DNA of 64,000 bases, from positions 11,828,335-11,892,334 of the forward strand of contig NC_092669.1 of the NCBI RefSeq assembly GCF_032118995.1. The letters run 5' to 3'. Position 1 is the stretch's first letter. The number at the start of each line of letters is the position of its first letter. The position numbers and the translations under genes were made by a program. A model generated the notes under the pieces. The model ran no database searches and was not told the origin of the DNA. It worked only from the letters and a program-made list of their open reading frames with translations. This document shows, in pieces, positions 22,219-32,885 of the stretch. Source of the stretch: Asterias amurensis (Eukaryota; Echinodermata; Asteroidea; Forcipulatida; Asteriidae).

Positions 22219-22690
22219 TGGGTAGAAAGAGTTGTTCATTGTGATTTGTATGACTGGTTTACGCACTAGAACTTTTCCACAGTTCACTTCCAATTGTCTG
22301 TTTAGAGGGGAGGTCTGGATGGGTGGAAAGACTTCTTCGTTGATGATTTGTATGACTGGTTTACGTGCTAGAACTTTTCCACAGTTCACTTCCAATAATT
22401 GTCTGTTTAGAGGGGAGGTCTGGATGGGTGGAAAGACTTCTTCATTGTGATTTGTATGACTGGTTTACGTGCTAGAACTTTTCCACAGTTCACTTCCAAT
22501 TGTCTGTTTAGAGGGGAGGTCTGGATGGGTGGAAAGACTTCTTCATTGTGATTTGTATGACTGGTTTACGCGCTAGAACTTTTCCACAGCTCACTTCCAA
22601 TTGTCTGTTTAGAGGGGAGGTCTGGATGGGTGGAAAGACTTCTTCATTGTGATTCGTACTTTTCCAGTCCACTGCCAATTGTCTGTTGAA
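22219..22690 (+). repeat. Minisatellite, ~102-bp unit, about 4.5 copies
   Basis: The word GATTTGTATGACTGGTTTAC begins near 22242, 22344, 22449 and 22550, with a decayed start near 22651. Each unit contains TAGAACTTTTCCACAG and GGAGGTCTGGATGGGTGG. Neighbouring units are nearly identical, so the array is young. Confidence 0.92.
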
Positions 22691-23462
22691 AATAGGCGAA
22701 ATTCTCAGAACGGGAACGGGTCGATGTGCAACTCGTTGTTTATTCATCGAAAAAACAACTTACTGACTAAAAACTTGAAAACTGTTGCAAACGGCTCACC
22801 AAACGAAAAGGACATACTATATGGTATACACAAATTCAAAAACATAGTCATGTCAATGGTCTGACGTTTCGACCTTAGTTATCAGTGAGAGCCCTATCAC
22901 GAATGCTAAAAACACAGTGTGTTGAGACTTTAACCAAAGTAGGTCGGTTCTGTTGAATTTATGTAACTTTCACGGCTAATGAAAGTTTCGAGGAAAAAGC
23001 TTTTTAGAAGTCCCATCCCAAAAGAGACAAAATTTGTTGGTTTCGTTTTGTTTGAGAATTTATTGTAGGCTTGTTACGTCATTGTCATATAAAAGGTAGG
23101 ATAATACAGCTGCGAAGTGGAGGACATTATAAACTTTAAAAGTGATTATGTGTGAGAGGTTTTTTGAAATGGTAAGATATGCGTTGTAATTTAATTAATT
23201 GCCAGAACCCAACAGCCAACACACTGTTTTATGTAACAATTGGACCCATCTCTCTCCCTTTCAGTTTCAATAATATTGCTATCAAGGGCGCATAAAACAG
23301 CCGTATAACTAAAAACATCCTTGCAAAAACGGGTTTGAAACTCTTGAGGGCGCTAGCACCATTTATCATCAAAACAAACTTTTGGGCGAGAGGGAGTAAC
23401 TCTCTTTGTGGAGCTAGTTCACGTCCACTTTGTTGTGTTTCTGTGGAGGCTGTAATATCGCC
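22691..23462. promoter_or_regulatory. Upstream region of SEPSECS
   Basis: Sequence between the minisatellite and the SEPSECS start codon. At 22858-22880 GGTCTGACGTTTCGACC recalls Penelope-like ends. The final 180 bases before the ATG include GAGGGCGCTAGC. No TATA box is placed with confidence, so this is the presumptive promoter by position only. Confidence 0.35.
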
Positions 23463-26400
23463 ATGAATCCTGATATTTATAGTTTATGTGAGAGACTTAT
23501 ACCAGCTACTTATGTCCAGCAAGGATGCGAAGCAAGGCGTGCCCATGAGAACAAGGTTCGGCAGTTCGTTTTACGTTGCATTGGCAATTATGAATTTTGC
23601 ACATGTTGCATGCAGCATGCAAAAGATGCAGCAATGTGAATGGCAAATGGATCATTGCAATTTTGCAGATGATAATGCCTGCTTTATAAGAACGTTATTT
23701 TATGCTTTTTGTTGTAGCCTATTATAATCTTCACTACCACTACACTACACTAGGAACTAAATACTACTATTAATGTCGTGATTTATTTAAACTTTTAGTT
23801 TTAAATAAAACAAATGCAAAGACCATCAATACTGAGCTGACACTGACAGTGACATATGGCTGAGGGGGGGGGGGGGGGGGCGATAATCATTACCCAACAT
23901 TACCGGTCAAAGGATGGAGGGAAAGCTGTAAAACTGTCCGTATCCTGCCACCACTTTTTCACTCATTTTCACAAAAAGTTTGGTAAACTATTAATATTAA
24001 AGCCTACGACTTCTACAGGGTGCTGTACTCCATTTTTTTTTTAATTTGTCATTATCGGTCAAACTAGTTATAAAAAAAGGGTTTAAAAAAAGTACAGCGA
24101 CCAAGTATTTAGCCTATTTCAAAAAAATATAAAAATAAAAAAAGGACGATTTTAAGCCTTGAAACCCCCCCCCCCCCCTGGATGTACAGTGTATTTGGAA
24201 AAGTTTAAAAGAAAAGGCCTATGTGACTGGTGGATATTGAGTCAGGTTGCCAAGAGATGCAAAAAAATAAAAAAAAAAATAAAAAAAACCCAGATAAACA
24301 GTAAATTTTTCATCAGTTCAAAGCGGTGCCGTTTTACTTCTTTCTGTATAGATACGGAACCTTCTTGAGCATCGTAAATGGCCGGATGAAGGATGGGAAG
24401 ATTCAACAATTGAGCTACTCCTCCAGGAGTTGAGCATGATGGATAGTAATAACTTCACAGCCAACTGCGGAGTTGGGGAACGAGAAGCGAGGATTGCATC
24501 GACATTAGTAGCGAAAAGGCATTATAGGTGAGGGAGGAGGGGGGGTGGAGTTATTAGGGTAGGGGGTAGGGTGTCATGGCCGAGCATCAAATTCAACTTC
24601 TGGTGGTTAAGTCATCAAATTTTGGGTTTGAATCCTGGACATGAGACTTGTGTCCTTGAGCAAGATACTTAAATACTATAATTGCTTTTCTCCACCCATG
24701 GATATAAACGGGTACCTGCGAGGGTAGAGGTTGATATGTGGAAAAACCACCGGAGTCAGGGCAGCTTAGGGCTGTATACTCCTCAGGGAGCAAGGAGAGT
24801 TATTGGCCCAATGACCAGTGCACTTCTGTAAAACGGGAGAGGGAGGGTAGTCTGAGAGCACCCTCTTCTGACTCAATTTCCTCAGGCCATGTTCAAACCC
24901 GCCTCGCCATGGTTACCGGGCGGGAGGGTGGCACCGACCACTGTGGGCAGAACTCCTTTACTCCCACCATGCAAGTTTCAAATCCTAACTGACTATTCTT
25001 GGTTTGTAGACTCGGTCATGGTATTGGACGTTCGGGTGACATCGCTGCCATCCAACCCAAAGCAGCTGGATCAAGTATTCTGATGAAGATAACCAACGCT
25101 ATGGCATTAGACGCTCTTAGGATGACCGGTAAGCCTTAATACTTCATCTTCTAACCCTGAGCCTACAAACTTGCCTTATTTCTCTACAATTTGGGGGTGT
25201 GGCGTGTCATGACCTAGCAGTTACAAGCACCGGATTCAAACTCTGGTGCTTTTGATCAGCAGAGTGGGTTTGAGTCCCAGTTGTGACACTTGCCGTTTTG
25301 TGACATATGCGCGCTTTTATAAGGGCCCCATTATTATTCAGAAGAACGAAAAAATCCTGTTTTGTTTTGGCAGGTGTTCGCTCTACAGCAGCCTGTTTTG
25401 TCGTCCCGCTAGCCACAGGGATGAGCCTCGTTCTCTGCTTCCTTGCCCTCCGCCAACTCCGCCCGAACGCCAGATACATCCTCTGGCCTCGCATCGACCA
25501 AAAGACTTGCTTCAAGTCAATGCTCTCGGCCGGTTTCCAACCAATCATCATCGAGAACCGACTGGAAGGTGACGAACTCCGGACCGACATCGACGAGATC
25601 AAGCGTCAAATCGAGACACTTGGTGCGAAGAACATCCTCAGCGTGTTCTCAACAACGTCATGTTTCGCTCCCAGGGTGCCAGACCGTCTGGAAGAAATTG
25701 CCAAACTTTGCAAAGACATGGACGTGCCTCATGTTATCAACAATGCGTACGGCGTGCAATCATCCAAATGCATGCATCTCATCCAGCAGGCTGCCCGGGT
25801 GGGGCGAGTCGACGCCTTCGTCCAAAGCGCTGACAAAAATTTCCTCGTACCAGTTGGCGGCTCTATCATTGCAGGGATGGACGAGAAGTTCGTCGACAAA
25901 ATAGCACAGACGTTCCCAGGTCGTGCATCAGCGTCGCCCTCTATTGACTTGTTTATAACGTTTCTGTCTCTCGGGGCAAATGGCTACAAGAAACTTCTTA
26001 AGGAACGGAAAGAGATGTACACGTATCTGCAGGATGAACTCAGAAAGGTCGCAGAAGGTCACGGGCAGAGGTTGCTTGAAATGTCACACAATCCCATTTC
26101 CATGGCGATGACCTTAGGTCACCACACAGAGGAGGATGTCAAGGCCGTGTCGGAGGTTGGCGCTATGCTTTTCAAGAGGAGTGTATCTGGAGCGAGGTAA
26201 GCATGGAGATGGAGGGCATGAGGCTCTTCCTACCTAAAGGCACTGGACACTATTGGTAATTACTCAAATTAGTTGTTAGCATCAAAAACTTACTTGGTAA
26301 CGAGCAATAGAGAGCTGTTGATAGTATAAAACGTTGTGAGAAATGGCTCCCTCTGAAGTAACATAGTTTTTGAGAAAATAGTAATTTTCCACAAACTTTG

Positions 26401-27018
26401 GTTTTGAAACCTCAGAAAAAGAGAAGATTGGTCTTTGACAATTACCAATAGTGTCCAGTGTCTTTAACTGTGTATTTACAGATTTGTCATTTTATGTATG
26501 GGATACACCAAATGAGAACACTAGTCTTTGACAACAAAAGGCGTCCAGTGCCTTCAAGCAGATTGATAATTTGGTTCCTGGTGCACAAGTCAAGCCTAGC
26601 GTATTCAGGCTTCGCAGCCATTCCTGTTTGCAGATTAAAAAGTTTATTTCTTTGTCCTTTAAGGGTTGTGCCAAAGGGTGCCACCAAGACGATAGGGGGC
26701 GTTACTTTCACCGGCTACGGCTCACACTCTGACTCTTACCCAACGGCTTACCTCACTGCGGCTGCAGCCGTCGGAATTACCAAAGAGGATGTGGATTTAT
26801 TTGTGAAGCGTTTGGACAAAGTGCTGACCAAGAAGGAAGAGAGGAAGGTTAAGAAGGGTACCGGTGATGAGGTCAGGCCTGGAGAGACTAGTGATGGAGT
26901 CAAGAATGGGACCAGTGATGTGGACAAGCAGGATACCGGCGATGGGGGTAAGCAAGAGGCCAGTGATGGGGTCAAGTTGGATACCAGTGATGGGATCAAG
27001 GGCGGCACCAGTGATTAG
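23463..27018 (+). CDS. SEPSECS: O-phosphoseryl-tRNA(Sec) selenium transferase
   Basis: A pyridoxal-phosphate enzyme that converts phosphoseryl-tRNA(Sec) to selenocysteinyl-tRNA(Sec) in the cytoplasm. The coding exons I place are 23463-~23567, 24370-24527, 25010-25128, 25374-26196 and 26664-27018. Phases 2, 1 and 2 agree at the last three junctions. The result is about 519 residues; the human enzyme has 501. Start chosen at GCCATGA, giving [20 protein letters not shown], like the vertebrate N-terminus. Recognised motifs: [57 protein letters not shown] and, near residue 282, [12 protein letters not shown], whose lysine should hold the cofactor. The exon 1 donor is weak (TTC|GTTTTA, or earlier AAG|GTTCGG), so its end is uncertain by a few codons. 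Exon 4 is one 823-base exon. The C-terminus is a repetitive TSDGVK-like tail instead of the vertebrate one. Confidence 0.95.
23568..24369 (+). other. SEPSECS intron 1
   Basis: Non-coding interval with a run of about 15 G near 23866 and a run of about 14 C near 24166. The acceptor at 24367-24369 reads CTTCTTGAG|CATCG. The weak donor makes the left boundary approximate. Confidence 0.5.
24570..24985 (+). mobile_element. tRNA-derived SINE in SEPSECS intron 2
   Basis: GTGTCATGGCCGAGCATCAA (box A-like), GGGTTTGAATCCTGG (box B-like) and TTGTGTCCTTGAGCAAGATAC define the head and start of the body, in the same sense as the gene. The box words are degraded, and the right limit is approximate. Confidence 0.65.
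25196..25302 (+). mobile_element. tRNA-derived SINE head in SEPSECS intron 3
   Basis: GTGTCATGACCTAGCAGTTAC, GAGTGGGTTTGAGTCCCAG and GTTGTGACACTTG are the SINE head; it stops 70 bases before the exon 4 acceptor. Confidence 0.7.
26236..26462 (-). mobile_element. Family A MITE, shortened, in SEPSECS intron 4
   Basis: GGCACTGGACACTATTGG to AATAGTGTCCAGTGTC before TTAA 26463-26466. The central stem and much of one arm are deleted. Its left edge is about 40 bases from the exon 4 donor. Confidence 0.82.
26475..26556 (-). mobile_element. Family A MITE, terminal fragment, in SEPSECS intron 4
   Basis: TTTGTCATTTTATG, GGATACACCAAATGAG and GGCGTCCAGTGCCTTCAA are the end of a minus-oriented copy. Confidence 0.75.
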
Positions 27019-27130
27019 GTCATGATGCAAGGAGGACACCAGTGAGGGGTCAAGTAGGACACCAGTGATGGGGGCTGGCATGAGACCAGTGATTGGGTCA
27101 AGCAGGATACCCGTCATGTGGATAAGACAG
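26862..27130 (+). repeat. Minisatellite overlapping SEPSECS stop codon, ~30-bp unit
   Basis: Variants of ACCAGTGATGGGGTCAAG recur about every 30 bases, first in frame (TSDGVK, TSDVDK, TGDGGK, TSDGIK), then past the stop at 27016-27018 to about 27130. The unit size keeps the reading frame inside the gene. Confidence 0.88.
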
Positions 27131-27760
27131 AGATTGTTCAAGGGATGGTTACCAATGATGGAGATTAACACACAGTTTAAAATGTTCATAAAAACAAACT
27201 TTAATGTCCTGAGTCTAAAGGTGAAATAATCTGGTACCATTTTGCCACCATAAGAGAGGCAGCATTATATATTGCAGTGCAGTTTAGGTAGGCCCCTACA
27301 AGATGGAAAACAGATATCAGTTTTTATGCCCCGAAATATTGAGAGTTACTGTCAGATACGTTTCTGAGATTGTGTATTCCGATTACAAATTATTCTTCCC
27401 TCATGGACATAACCTCTTCAAGTTTTTGGCGATATCTTAAAAACCTGATCACTTTAAACAATTTCACAGGTTAGTTTCACTGTATGCACCTACATTTATA
27501 CATGATTAAAATAATTTAAAGCTTCCACAAATTAAAGGAAGCCTACAGACCAATCCGACGGAAAAAAATTGGTAGCGCCCTCTATTGAAAAATTACCAAC
27601 TGCGGTGTCTTTTTGTGCACAATCTAGGCATTGAAAACACCGCAGTAGTGGCGCGCAATGCTCAATACTTGTGCGCCCGGTGCGCGCCTGGATTTGTCTA
27701 TATTATGCTCCTTAAACTTTCTTGAAAAAAAAAAAAATTCCTGAGTATTATAACAAAAGT
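27131..27760. other. SEPSECS-LIPT1 tail-to-tail interval
   Basis: This should hold both 3' untranslated regions. An ATTAAA at 27531-27536 on the plus strand could serve SEPSECS. I saw no clear minus-strand AATAAA for LIPT1. The words GAGAGTTACTGTCAGATACG and TCTGAGATTGTGTATTCC (27345-27383) recur in changed form near 59095. Confidence 0.4.
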
Positions 27761-30700
27761 TCATGAGATTGCCTCTTGTAGCAAAGAGCACACTAGGTTC
27801 ATCCTTTGTCTCGTGTTCTGATCCATGTTGATTGATTGAAGAAAAGAATTAGTCGTTGCAATCACATCATGCGGCCAGAACCTCTTTCCTGTAAACAGAG
27901 AAAAAAAAAAAAACGAAAAAAAAAAAACACTATCAGGGTTTGTGTTAGCAATGTATACTCACAGGGAAATATGACTTGGGTAAGATTTGAACCTATGACC
28001 TTTGCAATTCTAGAGCAGTGTATGCACTGTATACTCAGTTCTGTGGGAAAAAAATCACAGGGAAATATTAATCGGTAGGATTCGAACCCTCAACCTCTGC
28101 AATTCCAAAGCCGTTTTTTTACCAACTAGACCACCGAGATTGTCCGGTAGCTAGAGGCAGTTTAAATCGTATGTTTTAGCAGCGGGTACTAGGTCTCGCA
28201 AAGATTTTATAGATGTGCCACATTTGCCGTCACCAAACAAATGGGTAAATTAGTCGGGCCCCTTGAATCCCAATCAGTGCTATGTGTTGCTATCTCACTC
28301 AGGGAACATGACATAGTTACTTACCAGCTAATTGATCAGTCAGCCTCTGTATGTGTCCAACATCGATCCATCTATCCGGTGCCTGTACAACCACTCCTAG
28401 GATGTGAGCATGTTTAACGTGAACTAACACCGACACATCACCGTTAGATCTTTGTACACTGAACTCTGGTGTTTTGCCATAGACCCAGTCCCAACTCTGC
28501 ACAAAAACAAACAAAAGATCATAGGGAGACTATTAACATGGGCTAGATAGTGTGTAGTGTGTGGTTAAGAGTATCAAATTCAAGTTCTGATGGTTAGGTC
28601 ATGAAGGTGTAGGTTCAAATCCCAGTTGTGACACTTCTGTCCTTGCGTTTTTATAATTGCTTTTATAATTGTTTGGTTAACCCCGGAGGTCATTGGTTCA
28701 AGTCTCCATTCCAGTAAATTGTTCTTTTTTTTTTTCAAACCAAAACTATACAAAAACAAATAAAGTAGTGACTTCAGTTTTCTAGCTGTCATGTTGAATA
28801 AAAGCACAGAAAAATACAGGAACATTTTGTGATACTTACCGCAAGGTCTTTTCGGTAGTCATCGACTTGAGGCCAGTCTAATTCAGAGGATGGATCTATT
28901 GGATAAATCTCCAATCAGAAGTTAAAAGAAAAAATTCTAATTAAATAAATCAATTATATTGTTTAGAAATAATATGTTCACCTTGCACTTTCATTTGTGT
29001 ACATTTTGCTGATCAGTACGAATAGTTGAGTGTGCTTTAAATTGTAAAAGAATGAAAGCAGTTTCAAGTACCCTGTAAATTCTATGGGCGTCCTAACTTG
29101 TTCTGAAGTCCTAAGATTAATCCTAAGTTAGGAAGAGTTTGGTGAAATAGACGACTGCGTACTTTAGAATACACCTACCTTATCGTCATGTAGAGGGGGG
29201 TATACTATATAAAATGTTTGCGCGATAGCGTCCACCAGAGACTCGTGATCCATCGTTGGTTCCATATCTGATAAGTTCTTGACGGCGGTCCTCACACTCG
29301 CTGTTGCACGACTCGTTAAACCATCCTAAATTACAAAAATATAATTTCAAATTCATATGCGAATTATGTGATTTATTAAAGTTTTGTTTGCAAGTATACT
29401 TTGTCAACTGACCAAATAAACAATAACAATAATAATAATATTAATATTAATAATTGTCTGTTGCTATACAGAGAGACAGAGACTTGAAGATGAAATAAAT
29501 TATCTGTTTTCGTAAAGTAAAAAAACCGTTGGAATTTACCTTTTGTGAGTGTAGTAGTGACTTGAGTTGCTGTGTATTGACACTGTGTAGTAGAGTGCAG
29601 TGGTGATACGCAATCTCTCGCCCCAACTTCGCTGATGATCCTGATATCTGGAAAATGTTAAAGACTAATTGTTTTAATCCTTTGGTACTTGGCCCATTTT
29701 AACGGCTCTGCTTACCGCCAAATGCTATGCTTACTATCGCCATTCCTTGCTTGCAGGGGTACGCTGTGTAAGTGAAGAGTGCCTGAATCTGTTGTGCGCA
29801 ATTTTTCTGTTGTGTTCTGAAATTTGCTTCACACCAACAGAATAGAGGAGGAGAATAGGAAGTTATTTATGCACTTTACAGAGTTGGGTTGGAGGAGGGG
29901 GTCAGGAAAGGAAGTTACAGCTAGGATGGTAATAAATGTTTTGAAAAATGGCAACAAAATAAAGGATACTTGTGCACTAGATGTGTGAGCAACGATAGCC
30001 TAGTAATGTGGAGACGCATGCACACAAGCCAAAAAGAAACACGCTTGACATAAGCGCAGAACTCCCTGATTCTATAAGCGCTGATTCTTGCTTACGGTAA
30101 GCAGGGCCATGAAAATGGCCCCTACTGGCTCAGTCCGTTCTTGGATCACTTGGTTGTCTAAAAATGTTTCTGCTGCTGTGTGCAAATATTATGAAATTTG
30201 CGTCATAGGAACAGAATAGAAGCATAGATTTTGAAGTTCTTTTTGCATATTACTTTGCCTTTTGGAGAGTTGGGTTGGCAAAGGGGGTCAGGAAAGGAAG
30301 TTACAGTCAAGAAGAAAATATATTTTGAAAAATGCAAAGAAAAAAGGATACTTTGAAAAAGTCGTCAAGAAGTATATCGTCTCGTTTTGATAGACCGATA
30401 TTCAGCATCGGCCATCTTGTCTTCAGGGCACTAGTTAGAAGCTTCAGGTTGTGTATGCGACTGTATTCACTTCGCTTCGTGAAGAAAGTACAGTTGAGAT
30501 TCCCCAAGTCCTGTAAAAAAATAGAACTAAATTATTACTGGGAAAATAAGTCATTTGGGGTTGGACAAAGACAATTTTACGAGAGCAGCAGTCGATTTTA
30601 CGAACCTTTACGAAACTGCCACAAGTCCACTTGTGCAACGTTTATGGTGCTAGTTTCTCCATAAACATTGTGCAAGTTAACTTATGCAGTTGCGTAAAGT

Positions 30701-32191
30701 GTCGTAAATCGGCTGCTGGACTTGGACTTGTTATGGCAATACAACTCATCTCTTTACTGTTCTTGCTTTTCTCAAAATGTTATTTTTCAACTTGGGCCGT
30801 CTTGCCATGGAAGGACAGCACACAGGGCCCAATTTCATCAGGGCACAAAAAGTTGCTAAGCACAACAAAGTAGTGCTTACTAAAATACGGATACCAGCCA
30901 GACTGCTATATCACACGTACAATTGGTGACTGGTATCCTGCTCATTTTTGCTAAGCAGAAACTTTAGTAAGCAATATTTTCTGTTTAAGCGGCTCCATGA
31001 GGATTTTGAAACTTTTTCTTGTAGGCAATTTCATTTCTGTGCTAAGCAGATTGTCTGATTGACTTACATGATATACAGTACCTCCCCCGCTTCTCCTTCG
31101 TGCAAGGCTGACCTTTGACCCCCACAGATGCCTCAACTGACACTCCGCCCAAGGGTTCTGATGTCGACCAATCACGACGCTCGGGTCATTTCGCCACAAC
31201 AGGAGTAGGTTTGTTTCACTGAGGTCGAGTTTATGATACACCCTTTTCAAGAAGTACAAAATAATCATAGGGTGCGTTTGATTAGCTTCCCTGGGACGAC
31301 CCTGGTCATGCCCCCGGCGCGTTCGAATAGCTTTGACGCCATCCAGGGGCTCACCCTGGTCAGCCCCAAGTGCCCTGCTTGAGGAACGGGTCACTTGGGG
31401 CTGGCCCCAGTGCATGACGTCAACATGAGAGGGTGAGTGATCGTTCGATTAGCTCTTGTGAGGGGCTCACCAGAGTGAGCACTGCGGTGTCGACCCAGGG
31501 AAGCTAAACGGACATACCTAAAATGAGCAGATTGCAGAATAAGCAACAAAATAAGCAACAGGTTTTATTACGCCACATACATGAAATAGTTGAACTGGAT
31601 TGCCTTGTAGTTGCAGGCATCACTACTCACCAATCTTCAAAGGCTAAGTTTGAAAAGACGTCATGTGACACTGATTCATACACAACACCCTATTGACACA
31701 AACACAAATTGACACTGATATATAATTGTTTTTACGTACAAGTATAAAATACTTTCATACTGACAACTAGTTAGAATAATTGTAATGCTCCAGCGAGGGT
31801 AAAATTGTAAAGCGTGGGTCTTCCGGGTCTTCGACCCTTGTTGGGGCAATACAACTATTGTAACTAGCTGACAACGGTGTAAGGAAATAATTATTCACAC
31901 TCACAGAAACAGAGTCAGAAACTGAGCTTTTTAAAATTAAAAATCCTCATTAAAAAAAACCCAAGCAAAATGAACTAAATTTTAACTGATAATAAGTGAA
32001 ATTGATAACTTAAACAAGGTTTCTTTTGTAGAACAATTTTAACATTTATTTACCCGTTGTTGTGCAGCTTTGCAGTATTTTCTTGAACAATTCCAGGGTG
32101 CCTCATTGTTATTAGTATTCAGCTTTGACTTTCTTTTGAACAGGCAGAGGGCAATCCGACATGATACAGTTGAAAACTTAGGACTATACAT
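27761..32191 (-). CDS. LIPT1: Mitochondrial lipoyltransferase 1
   Basis: In humans LIPT1 moves lipoyl groups to the E2 subunits of the 2-oxoacid dehydrogenases in mitochondria. Coding exons, 5' to 3' on the minus strand: 32054-32191, 31631-31689, 31068-31242, 30352-30510, 29540-29647, 29179-29325, 28840-28908, 28325-28496, 27761-27888. All junctions are GT-AG with matching phases (0,2,0,0,0,0,0,1), giving 384 residues against 373 in human. The start gives MYSPKFSTVSCRIALCLFKR, arginine/lysine-bearing without acids, as expected for a mitochondrial presequence. Recognised motifs: SNLAFEDW, PSVVIGRHQNPWAEC, ARRRSGGGTVYHD (about residues 113-125), DDFFKISGSS with the lysine expected to contact lipoyl-AMP, GREIAYHHCTLL, WDWVYGKTPEFSV and a final GKRFWPHDV. 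Lies tail to tail with SEPSECS. Confidence 0.95.
27955..28145 (-). mobile_element. Two tandem tRNA-like SINE heads in LIPT1 intron 8
   Basis: AAGATTTGAACCTATGACC (27979) and AGGATTCGAACCCTCAACC (28077) are box B complements. Each is followed by CTNTGCAATTC and an anticodon-arm-like segment; ACCAACTAGACCACCGAG near 28120 is a box A complement. Confidence 0.6.
28552..28700 (+). mobile_element. tRNA-derived SINE in LIPT1 intron 7
   Basis: GTGTGTGGTTAAGAGTATC, GTAGGTTCAAATCCCAG and TTGTGACACTTCTGTCC match the SINE head seen at 25196 and 34344. It is antisense to LIPT1. Confidence 0.6.
29083..29152. mobile_element. Family B MITE, partial, in LIPT1 intron 6
   Basis: GCGTCCTAACTTG, AATCCTAAGTTAGGA and TTTGGTGAAATAGACG are remnants of the family B palindrome about 25 bases from exon 6. 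Confidence 0.65.
30829..31052. mobile_element. Family C MITE in LIPT1 intron 3
   Basis: GGGCCCAATTTCATCAGGGC, GATACCAGCCAGAC, GACTGGTATCCTGCTC and AAGCGGCTCCATGAGG form the family C hairpin. It ends 15 bases short of the LIPT1 exon 3 donor. Confidence 0.75.
31268..31519. mobile_element. Palindromic element in LIPT1 intron 2
   Basis: TAGGGTGCGTTTGATTAGCT with TCCCTGGG on the left is mirrored by CCCAGGGAAGCTAAACGG and CATACCTA on the right. Inner arms share AGGGGCTCACC words, and a TGACGTCA octamer lies near 31416. The TAGGG-type end and palindromic form suggest a MITE; superfamily unassigned. Its left edge is 26 bases from the exon 3 acceptor. Confidence 0.7.
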
Positions 32192-32660
32192 GCTACACAC
32201 AGTAGTGCTGTGTACATAGAGTTACACTACACAATAGTACATACAAACTAGTTCATGTTCTTGAAAAAACATACGCATTTTTCTTTTGAGTGCAACAACA
32301 GTATAAAGCTCGCGATTTTGTATTTGAATACTCCTCAATAGTATCCAATATGTGCTGTCATTCTCCCGTACTTTACTGTTCTGGATATTCCACGAATAAC
32401 TGAGTGAGCAGTGATTTAAATAAGCAACAATTTAGCTGTTAAAAGGTTGACGGGCGCTGACATGACAAGCTCGTTCACTTGTAAATTATTTTGATATAAG
32501 AAATCAAATATCTTTATTATAGTCGTTCTTGTTTTAAATTTTTGAAACAGTTAAAAAATTATTAACAAAGTTTTTTGTTAATAAAATAAATTGTACATAA
32601 TTTATAAATCAGACCTAAATAAAAATGCAGCAAAACAATTTATTTAATAATAAATTCCAA
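32192..32660. promoter_or_regulatory. Upstream region of LIPT1
   Basis: AT-rich sequence upstream of the LIPT1 start codon on the minus strand. No TATA box or initiator could be fixed; it is the presumptive promoter by position. Confidence 0.35.
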
Positions 32661-32663
32661 GCA

Positions 32664-32885
32664 CTGGATGGAATAGAGGGCGGGCTAACAAAAAGACGGA
32701 CAAAAAACTACAGCAGACTCTTTGTCAGTAGAGGCGGGCTAACAAAAAGACAGGCAAATAAAAACTACTGCAGAATCTTTGTCAATAGAGGGCAGGCTAA
32801 CAAAAAGACGGGCAAAAAAGCCACGAATGACTCTTTGTCAATAGAGGGCGGGCTATCAAAAATACGGGCAAACTGTCGCCCCAAA
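32664..32885 (+). repeat. Minisatellite, ~58-bp unit, four copies
   Basis: GAGGGCGGGCTAACAAAAAG and close variants begin near 32677, 32731, 32788 and 32846. Each is followed by ACGGGCAAAAAA and CTCTTTGTCAATA-like sequence. Confidence 0.88.

Noticed and set aside
21300-22905. Penelope-like retroelement
   Set aside because: Only short ACGTTTCG/CTTCATGA-type words at 21310-21368 and 22858-22880; no reverse transcriptase or endonuclease frame, so not called as an element.
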